Source: Campylobacter concisus (lineage in GTDB: Bacteria; Campylobacterota; Campylobacteria; Campylobacterales; Campylobacteraceae). Taken from it: a stretch of DNA of 5,256 nucleotides. Positions 1 to 5,256 of this stretch are shown piece after piece; within the stretch, counting starts at the first letter, position 1; every line of letters starts with the position of its first letter. The DNA lies in contig JAHADO010000107.1 in the NCBI GenBank assembly GCA_018375265.1, positions 1 through 5,256 of the forward strand, given 5' to 3'. The notes below the pieces were generated by a model. That model had not been told where the DNA came from. It did no database searches and worked only from the letters and a program-made list of their open reading frames with translations. The translations under genes were made by a program, and so were the position numbers.

Positions 1-1205
1 CTAAAGAGACACCCGGCATAGTTGCCGATTGGAAAAATAGTCGCCACGCTCACGTTGGCGTAAGTTGTATGGATTGCCACTCTGTAAATGCAGATAATCC
101 TATGGCTTCAGTTAAGGTGCATCCAAAAGATTCTAACAACCATGTTTCAATGCTAGTTAGCCCAAAAACTTGTGCTAAGTGTCACGAAAATGAGGTTGAA
201 GAATCTGTTAAGAGTGGTCACGCAAGAGGTGCTATGCAAATGTATGCTAACCCTGCGATGGTAAAACTAATGTATCACTATGAAGGTATGGATCATCCAG
301 AATACAAAATGGCTCCAGACGCTACTGGTTGTACACAGTGCCACGGAACCGTCATCAAACTAGACGCTGATCACAAACCTACAAAAGAGACTTGGCCAAA
401 CTACGGTATAGGTAATGTTTATCCTGATGGTGGCGTAGGTAACTGTAAATCATGTCACAGCGCGCACACATTTAGCGTAGCTGAAGCTAGAAAACCAGCT
501 GCTTGTGCATCTTGCCACCTTGGACCTGATCACCCAGATATTGAGATCTTTAACAACTCAATGCACGGACATATCTACAACAGCGAAGCTCATAAATGGA
601 ACTTTGATGCTGCTCCTGACACATGGGATGTACCAGATTTTAGAGCTCCAACTTGTGCAGCTTGCCACATGAGTGGTGTTGGTGAAACAACAACAACTCA
701 CAACGTTTCAAGAAGACTAAAATGGAACCTATGGGGCATCAGCAGTAAGCTAAGAACAGCTGGTGATGAACAAGCTGCTGTTGTTTACGAAAAAACTGGC
801 AAACTAACCATAGGAACGCCACTTGCAGGTCATCCAAATGGACCAGAAGCAGCAAGAGCTGAGATGAAACTAGTTTGTAAAGCTTGCCACTCTACAACTC
901 ACACAGATAACTTCTTCATTATGGGTGATAAACAAGTAGAGCTTTATAACGTTTATAGCGCTGAAGCAACTAAGATGCTTGAAGAGTTGAAAGCTAAAAA
1001 CCTACTACTAGAAGATGCTTGGTCAGATGAATTCCAAGATGTCTATTATCATATGTGGCACCATGAAGGTCGTCGTATGAGACAAGGCGCTCTAATGGGT
1101 GGCCCTGACTACTCACACTGGCATGGTGTATTCGAAGTTAAAAATGATATAAGAAAACTTCGCAAGATCTACAAAAAAAGAATGGAATCTGGTAAAGTAG
1201 AGTAA
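1..1205 (+). CDS. hao: Octaheme hydroxylamine oxidoreductase-like cytochrome c (epsilonproteobacterial Hao), 5'-truncated by the window
   Basis: Multiheme periplasmic cytochrome c. The frame is open from base 3, so the gene starts upstream of the window; about 400 residues are visible. The first in-frame ATG (69) is not the start, because it lies inside a heme motif, CMDCH at 66-80. Seven CxxCH motifs are visible: CMDCH 66-80, CAKCH 171-185, CTQCH 330-344, CKSCH 444-458, CASCH 504-518, CAACH 654-668 and CKACH 876-890. The heme-free, His-rich C-terminal part carries MWHHEGRR and GPDYSHWHG. This pattern fits octaheme Hao, so one heme and the signal peptide should lie upstream. If exactly one heme is missing, CTQCH would hold heme 4, the catalytic site in Hao. 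Nitrifier Hao oxidises hydroxylamine; in epsilonproteobacteria the enzyme is thought to work reductively on nitrite or hydroxylamine. Direction and substrate are inferred. It ends in its own terminator, so it is probably not cotranscribed with the next gene. Alternative: another octaheme reductase of the same superfamily. Confidence 0.88.
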   Translation, partial: KETPGIVADWKNSRHAHVGVSCMDCHSVNADNPMASVKVHPKDSNNHVSMLVSPKTCAKCHENEVEESVKSGHARGAMQMYANPAMVKLMYHYEGMDHPEYKMAPDATGCTQCHGTVIKLDADHKPTKETWPNYGIGNVYPDGGVGNCKSCHSAHTFSVAEARKPAACASCHLGPDHPDIEIFNNSMHGHIYNSEAHKWNFDAAPDTWDVPDFRAPTCAACHMSGVGETTTTHNVSRRLKWNLWGISSKLRTAGDEQAAVVYEKTGKLTIGTPLAGHPNGPEAARAEMKLVCKACHSTTHTDNFFIMGDKQVELYNVYSAEATKMLEELKAKNLLLEDAWSDEFQDVYYHMWHHEGRRMRQGALMGGPDYSHWHGVFEVKNDIRKLRKIYKKRMESGKVE

Positions 1206-1213
1206 TGCTTTTT

Positions 1214-1245
1214 AAGGTGGGAGTTTTTCCCACCTTTTTATTTTT
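1214..1245 (+). terminator. Intrinsic terminator of the hao-like gene
   Basis: A perfect 9-bp stem (AAGGTGGGA at 1214-1222 with TCCCACCTT at 1228-1236) closes a 5-base loop. T-runs follow at 1235-1239 and 1241-1245. It begins 8 bases after the TAA stop. This is the strongest hairpin in the window and should separate the cytochrome from the downstream operon. Confidence 0.9.
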
Positions 1246-1373
1246 AAATTCCAAAATTTTATCTTTTAGTTATTATCCTAAAGCAAATACCTTTTAACAA
1301 TTATTTTTATAAATTTAAATTATAAAATCATACGGCTTAGCACTACAAATTGTTCTAAATAATTAATAAAATC

Positions 1374-1405
1374 TATAATGTAAATTTAAAAATATAAAAT
1401 ATAAT
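1374..1405 (+). promoter_or_regulatory. Candidate promoter(s) for the phosphoesterase-psd operon (two TATAAT boxes)
   Basis: Two exact TATAAT hexamers lie at 1374-1379 and 1400-1405 in a very AT-rich stretch upstream of the start at 1427. The proximal box would start transcription near 1411-1413 and leave a leader of only about 15 bases that still holds the ribosome binding site. The distal box would give a leader of about 40 bases. Epsilonproteobacterial sigma-70 promoters have a strong -10 and a poorly conserved -35, so no -35 is claimed. In DNA this AT-rich one box may be chance, but a promoter is expected here because the preceding gene ends in a strong terminator. Confidence 0.5.
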
Positions 1406-1415
1406 CTTTGTTTTT

Positions 1416-1421
1416 AAGGAG
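1416..1421 (+). promoter_or_regulatory. Ribosome binding site that fixes a TTG start
   Basis: AAGGAG sits 5 bases before the TTG at 1427. It decides the start of the phosphoesterase. The first in-frame ATG lies over 150 codons downstream (residue 154), and using it would remove all the membrane segments. Confidence 0.8.
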
Positions 1422-1426
1422 ATATT

Positions 1427-2539
1427 TTGGGACTTTTTCGGATCATTATCGGGGCATTTATCTTTAGTGTTCTTACAAATTTATACTCATACAAACGTTT
1501 TATCAAAAAGGTATCTTTTTTTACTCCACACCTTAAAAAAATTCGCATATTTTTCTATATTATTAGTGTGCTTGAGTTTGTATTTGTTCTTCAACTAAGA
1601 TTTTCCTTTTTAAATATAGAGCTCTATCTGATAGCAGGAACGCTCATTGGTTTTTCTCTATTTTTATTTGCAATAAGCCTATTTTACGACATTTTTCGAA
1701 GCATATTTTCTAAGAGTAAATTTAACCCCACAAGGCGTAAATTTATAAAATTTTGCTTTGACGCAACCTTTGTCATCTTTGTGGCTGCTTGCTTTTTAAA
1801 AGGACTTTTTAACGCTCTTACTCCGCCAAAGATCAGACAGGTCGATATAAAGATCAAAAATTTACAAAACGACCTAAAGATCGCCATGATAACGGATGTG
1901 CATATCGGCGAGTTTTTGCAAAAGGACTTTGTTGCTGAGCTTGTAAAAGAGATAAATTTAGCTAGACCAGACCTAGTGGTGATAGTTGGCGACTTGGTTG
2001 ATATGAGAGCTGAGCTTATCGGCGATTTTTTAGATCCATTAAAAAACCTTAAAAGTACCTATGGCACCTTTTATGTCCCTGGCAATCACGAATACTACCA
2101 CGGAGTTGATGGGATATTAGAAAAAATTCGCGCTCTTGGCATTAGGATACTTGGCAATAAAAATGAAAAAATAGCTGGCATAAATTTAGCAGGGGTCTAT
2201 GATCTAGCTGGCATAAGATTTAAAAATTTAGAGCCAAATTTAGACGAAGCGCTAGCAGGATGCGACCCAGATCTGCCGACTATCCTGCTTTCTCATCAGC
2301 CAAAATTTATAAAAACTATGCAAAAAGATGTCGATCTAGTCCTTTGTGGTCACACGCATGCTGGACAAATTTTTCCTTTTGGTATTTTAGTCCTGCTAGA
2401 TCAAGGTTTTTTACATGGGCTTTATAAGATTAATGATAAAATGCAAGCTTATGTTAGTAGTGGCGCAGGATTTTGGGGGCCTCCAGTTAGGATCTTTGCT
2501 CCAAGCGAGATCGCGATATTAAATTTAAGTAAGGAATAA
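1427..2539 (+). CDS. Membrane-anchored calcineurin-like metallophosphoesterase (YaeI/YkuE-like)
   Basis: A 370-residue predicted metal-dependent phosphoesterase with the catalytic domain tethered to the inner membrane. Hydrophobic segments lie at about residues 4-20, 38-58, 65-87 and 109-129. The C-terminal half holds the ordered metal-binding motifs of the family: D157xH159 (ITDVHIG), G188D189xxD192, GNHE 219-222, H290 (LLSHQP) and GHTHAGQ 308-314. All expected metal ligands are present, so it should be active. TRRKFIK (102-108), just before the last hydrophobic segment, resembles a twin-arginine export motif. The related Bacillus YkuE is known as a Tat substrate, so the domain may face the periplasm; topology is inferred. 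The TTG start is supported by AAGGAG at 1416-1421. psd begins one base after the stop, which suggests translational coupling. The substrate is unknown. YaeI-type enzymes have been linked to lipid or cell-wall phosphoesters, and an envelope substrate would suit the psd partner. Confidence 0.9.
   Translation: MGLFRIIIGAFIFSVLTNLYSYKRFIKKVSFFTPHLKKIRIFFYIISVLEFVFVLQLRFSFLNIELYLIAGTLIGFSLFLFAISLFYDIFRSIFSKSKFNPTRRKFIKFCFDATFVIFVAACFLKGLFNALTPPKIRQVDIKIKNLQNDLKIAMITDVHIGEFLQKDFVAELVKEINLARPDLVVIVGDLVDMRAELIGDFLDPLKNLKSTYGTFYVPGNHEYYHGVDGILEKIRALGIRILGNKNEKIAGINLAGVYDLAGIRFKNLEPNLDEALAGCDPDLPTILLSHQPKFIKTMQKDVDLVLCGHTHAGQIFPFGILVLLDQGFLHGLYKINDKMQAYVSSGAGFWGPPVRIFAPSEIAILNLSKE
2531..2535 (+). promoter_or_regulatory. 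Ribosome binding site of psd inside the upstream gene
   Basis: AAGGA lies within the last codons of the phosphoesterase, 5 bases before the ATG of psd at 2541. The single base between TAA (2537-2539) and ATG points to coupled translation in one operon. Confidence 0.75.
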
Positions 2540-2540
2540 A

Positions 2541-3341
2541 ATGAACAAGGACAATCTCTTCTCTCAAATTTTTGGTAAAGTTGCAAAATTAAATTTTTTC
2601 AAACCGCTTCAAGAGCTTATCAACTCCTTTTACGTAAAGCTATTTAAGATCGACATGAGCGAGTTTAAGCCATCAAATGAGTATAAAAATTTAAACGAAC
2701 TTTTCACCAGAGAGCTCTTAAAGCCAAGAGAATTTGACGCAGCAGATGAGATATTTATAAGTCCGGTTGATGGCACTTGCCTTAGCTTTGGCACTACAAA
2801 AGAGCTAGAAGCTTTTAGCATAAAGGGCATGAGCTACGGCGTGAAGGAGCTTTTAGGGCAGGGCGAGCTTGAAGGCGAGTTTGACTTTGCGAACATCTAT
2901 CTTAGCCCAAAAGACTACCACCACTATCATGCACCTTGCGACATTACGATAAAAAAAGCGGTCTATATCCCTGGTAAGCTTTACAGTGTGGCAGTAAAAT
3001 GGCTTGGCAAGGTGGATAGCCTTTATACTAAAAACGAGCGTGTGGCGCTACTTTGTGAGATGAAAAATGGCAAAAAACTTTGGCTAGTTTTCGTGGGTGC
3101 GCTAAACGTTGGTAAGATGAAATTTTGCTTTGATGATCGCATCCAAACAAATGCGATGGCAAATTTTACGCAAATTTATGAGTATGAAAATTTACACATC
3201 AAAAAGGGCGAGCGTCTTGGAAATTTCGAGCTTGGCTCAACCATCGTCATACTTAGTGAAAAAGATGCGATCGAGTACAACCTCTTTGAAAACAAAGAGC
3301 TAAAATTTGCTGAAGCGATCGGCAGGATCAGAGAAATATAA
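2541..3341 (+). CDS. psd: Phosphatidylserine decarboxylase proenzyme
   Basis: Converts phosphatidylserine to phosphatidylethanolamine plus CO2, the last step of PE synthesis, on the cytoplasmic face of the inner membrane. The 266-residue product is a normal length for a bacterial enzyme. The family signature is complete: PVDGT at 75-79 (Asp77), YLSPKDYHHYHAP at 110-122 with His117 and His120 matching the conserved His pair of the family, FVGALNVGKM at 164-173, and the self-cleavage site LGST at 231-234. Cleavage between Gly232 and Ser233 (Ser codon 3237-3239) should give a large beta chain and a short alpha chain of about 34 residues whose N-terminal serine becomes the pyruvoyl group. The ATG at 2541 has AAGGA 5 bases upstream. 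It is the second gene of a likely two-gene operon with the metallophosphoesterase. No convincing terminator follows. Nothing looks damaged, so it is probably the cell's working copy. Confidence 0.97.
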   Translation: MNKDNLFSQIFGKVAKLNFFKPLQELINSFYVKLFKIDMSEFKPSNEYKNLNELFTRELLKPREFDAADEIFISPVDGTCLSFGTTKELEAFSIKGMSYGVKELLGQGELEGEFDFANIYLSPKDYHHYHAPCDITIKKAVYIPGKLYSVAVKWLGKVDSLYTKNERVALLCEMKNGKKLWLVFVGALNVGKMKFCFDDRIQTNAMANFTQIYEYENLHIKKGERLGNFELGSTIVILSEKDAIEYNLFENKELKFAEAIGRIREI

Positions 3342-3816
3342 ATTTACAGCCAATTTTAAAACTTGGTTTGAACTTATTAAATAAACAAAAAGTATTTGGT
3401 ATTTTTGCAAGATTATATTAAATTACTAAATACTTGTATCTTGATATTTTCGTTTTTTGTTCTTTACTAATGACGTTTTTCAACTATGTTTGTGTCTTTA
3501 TTAAGAATATAGAATTAGCTCAAGCTTTATCCTCGTTTCAAAAATATAAAAGAGCGAGAGTTAAATTTCATTTACTAAAATTAATAAAAAGAGAAAATAT
3601 TTCCTAATTAAAACTAGTGTAAGTCAAAAAAATATCTTTACAGAAAATTCCGTAAAATGATTTGTTGTCAATTTCAGGTCAATATGTACATTAATTTTTG
3701 TTTTATATAAATGACATAAAATCAAGATTTTGTTATTTGAATTTATTTTCATTATCCGTTTTATTTCTATTTATGTGATTTTTTGTAGGCAAATAGTAAG
3801 TATGAAATTAATGTCT
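3342..3816. other. 475-base AT-rich spacer between convergent genes; no convincing gene
   Basis: It lies between the 3' end of psd and the 3' end of the minus-strand AIPR gene. I see no tRNA, rRNA, transposon end or strong terminator for either gene. Apart from one imperfect inverted repeat (3390-3435) and one 45-codon open frame without a ribosome binding site (3470-3607), nothing is recognisable. The length is large for convergent genes in a compact genome. It may be a worn-down junction where accessory DNA joined the core chromosome; that reading is inference. Confidence 0.6.
3390..3435. repeat. Imperfect inverted repeat, 12-bp arms
   Basis: AAGTATTTGGTA at 3390-3401 pairs with TACTAAATACTT at 3424-3435. 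The match is 11 of 12, and the odd pair is a G-U wobble in RNA. The loop is 22 bases. It lies 49 bases beyond the psd stop and the following DNA is T-rich, but there is no immediate T-run. It could be a weak terminator or 3'-end stabiliser for the psd transcript, or chance in AT-rich DNA. Confidence 0.35.
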
Positions 3817-5256
3817 TTATTTAGTCTTAAATTTTATATTTAGCATTTTATTTATATGTTTACTAAACTCTGTTTGTTTTGATATATTATCAATTGGCTG
3901 TGAATTTATTTGCTCGTATTCATCGATAATTTTTTTCAATGTAAGTATGGATTTTTTTACAGCATCTGTATCTATGTTTTCTACAATTTTTTCATCACCT
4001 AGATCTTTTGCTAAAGGGGTCCCTTTCTCAGTAATTTCACTAATTAACACTCTTGAAATATGAAATTTAAAAAGTTTTATGATTTTTCCAAGTTTACTAT
4101 CTTCTATAAATTCTTTTTCAGATGATAATTTTTTTAATTCTTTATCAACTTTCAAAAAAATTAGTACAGCATTTAAATATACTTGAAAATCACAATCCCC
4201 TCTAAATAAGCTATTGTAGTCCTCATCTGTTTTTATTAATATAGTTGGATTTGATCTAGCCCTTGATGGGTTTTTTTCAGGCAAAACTAAAGATACTATA
4301 CACTGTGATAGCAAATTTATTGATATTATTTTATTTCTAGGTTTTCCTAGATTTCTATAATAATTTTTTCTCCTATCATAATAATATCCTTTACTCAAAA
4401 AATATTGTTCTATATCTCTTTGAGTGGTATCAGTTGCTCTTAATACTCCAGATGGAATTGGATTTTGAGAATTTGTAGCCCTTATAATCCTATCGATGAC
4501 ATCTTTTTGATCGCATATAATTATTTTAACAAATAAACTTCTAGCATCTTCAAATTCATCAGTTTTAATGTTTTTAAGAGTATTATAAATTGAGTATGAA
4601 GTTTGCAGTCCATTGACGATCTGTACATTTTTTAATGACAATTTCTTCCCTATTTGTGTACTATCTTTTCCTGCAATTATTGTTATTCCATTATTAAGCC
4701 ACCAAAAGTCGGTATTATTATCATTTGTAATAGTATCTTCAATTTCTTTATTGACTGTTGTTTTATTTTGATAATCTCTCACGTTACTATCAAAAATATG
4801 TTTTTGAAGGTTTCCATTTTCCACTATGAAATTATAATAATTTTTTAAGCTAACTAAGGCAATATATCCTATGTTATTATCTCCGAATTCAAGTGTGAGT
4901 GGTGAATCTTTTAACACTAAATCTATTGAATATTCTGGCTTTCTATAGCTTAAATTTTTTAATTCTTCTCCGCCAATAAAATCATATTCTACACCTAATT
5001 TGCTTATTCCAAATTTTTTAATAAGATTTTTTAAATTATCTACTTTGCTCCAATATGACTTATTATCTTTTATATCTTCATAGTTTGCTTTGGATACATG
5101 ATTGATAATAAACTTAATCGTTAAGGCATACGTAGCAGTTTTAAGTATGATCTCTCTTAGTAAGACAATTTTATTTTTAAGATCATAATGCTAGCCATTT
5201 AAATTTTTGTTATCAAAATTCATTATATCATTAAATGCATTATTAAATTTCAAGAC
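3817..5256 (-). pseudogene. AIPR-family (abortive infection phage resistance) protein gene, interrupted by an in-frame TAG, 5' end beyond the window
   Basis: The gene enters from the right edge and ends with TAA at 3817-3819; 479 codons are visible. AIPR family marks, in order: YDFIGGEEL (about 4963-4989), VSLKNYYNFI and IFDSNVRDYQ with VNKEI (4738-4854), FWWLNNGITI (4678-4707), IVNGLQTS (4597-4620), RATNSQNPI (4456-4482), YYYDRRKNYYRNLGKPRN (4340-4393) and a PSRARSNPT segment near 4245-4270. The frame is broken by TAG at 5191-5193 (plus strand CTA). Coding-like sequence continues upstream in the same frame (FNDIMNFDNKNLNG, then the stop, then HYDLKNKIVLLREIIL), so a point nonsense mutation is likely. 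Between the stop and 4917 there is no in-frame ATG, GTG or TTG. The GTG at 4915-4917 has no ribosome binding site and lies inside conserved family sequence, so it is not the native start. Full-length relatives carry a further N-terminal part. AIPR proteins are linked to phage defence; the biochemical activity is not established here. Base composition is far more AT-rich than the left half, suggesting horizontal transfer. Confidence 0.82.

Noticed and set aside
1684..1887. 67-codon minus-strand open frame opposite the phosphoesterase gene
   Set aside because: It lies fully opposite a well-supported gene, has no family features, and is a by-product of that gene's composition.
2630..2830. 66-codon minus-strand open frame opposite psd
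   Set aside because: Antisense to a certain gene, with no independent support.
3348..3368. Possible weak terminator after psd (CCAA at 3350-3353 with TTGG at 3363-3366)
   Set aside because: Only 4 Watson-Crick pairs plus a wobble extension, and only three T's follow. Too weak to call.
3470..3607. 45-codon plus-strand open frame in the spacer, extendable to a TTG at 3434, with a hydrophobic start and a Lys/Arg-rich tail
   Set aside because: No ribosome binding site before either start, no recognisable family, and a frame of this length is easy to get by chance in AT-rich DNA. Not listed as a gene.
3683..3814. ACATTAAT near 3684 and ATTAATGT at 3807-3814 as possible ends of a small mobile element
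   Set aside because: Only 8 bases, AT-rich, with no target-site duplication and no transposase between them.
3342..3816. CRISPR array, tRNA or integration site in the spacer
   Set aside because: No regularly spaced repeats, no tRNA-like cloverleaf and no tRNA 3' end could be seen by eye.
4654..4848. 64-codon plus-strand open frame rich in Ile, Phe and Cys opposite the AIPR gene
   Set aside because: The membrane-like look comes from reading the complement of Asn- and Lys-rich codons. It has no support of its own.
4915..4917. GTG as the start of an intact 366-residue AIPR protein
   Set aside because: No Shine-Dalgarno sequence precedes it, and conserved AIPR-like sequence continues upstream in frame.

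Overview
The window looks like chromosomal DNA from a Campylobacter-type epsilonproteobacterium, most likely from the C. concisus/showae/curvus side of the genus. This genus assignment is inferred from three things: the octaheme Hao-type cytochrome known from that group, the low-GC codon use with many AAA/TTT/TTA codons, and the AT-rich promoters with TATAAT boxes. I cannot name the species from this window.

Layout. (1) Bases 1-1205, plus strand: the 3' part of an octaheme hydroxylamine-oxidoreductase-like cytochrome c, with seven CxxCH heme motifs visible and the start lying upstream of the window. It ends in a strong intrinsic terminator at 1214-1245. (2) A 221-base AT-rich spacer with two TATAAT boxes and a good ribosome binding site leads into a two-gene plus-strand operon. 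The first gene is a membrane-anchored calcineurin-like metallophosphoesterase (1427-2539, TTG start). One base later comes phosphatidylserine decarboxylase, psd (2541-3341). (3) A 475-base AT-rich spacer (3342-3816) has no convincing gene and one imperfect inverted repeat. (4) On the minus strand, running in from the right edge (3817-5256), is a gene of the AIPR (abortive infection phage resistance) family. Its reading frame is interrupted by an in-frame TAG at 5191-5193. Family-like protein sequence continues on both sides of that stop in the same frame, so this looks like a nonsense-inactivated gene and not a short intact one.

How the parts relate. The cytochrome belongs to periplasmic respiratory nitrogen metabolism (reductive, in this bacterial group). 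The phosphoesterase and psd form a probable envelope or phospholipid operon. The AIPR gene is accessory: it is markedly more AT-rich, points towards the core genes, and is separated from them by a non-coding junction. It probably marks the edge of a horizontally acquired defence region that continues to the right. I see no tRNA, rRNA, CRISPR array, insertion sequence or integrase in the window. The best lead for follow-up is the broken AIPR gene and whatever lies beyond the right edge. I do not see a clearly new system inside the window itself.
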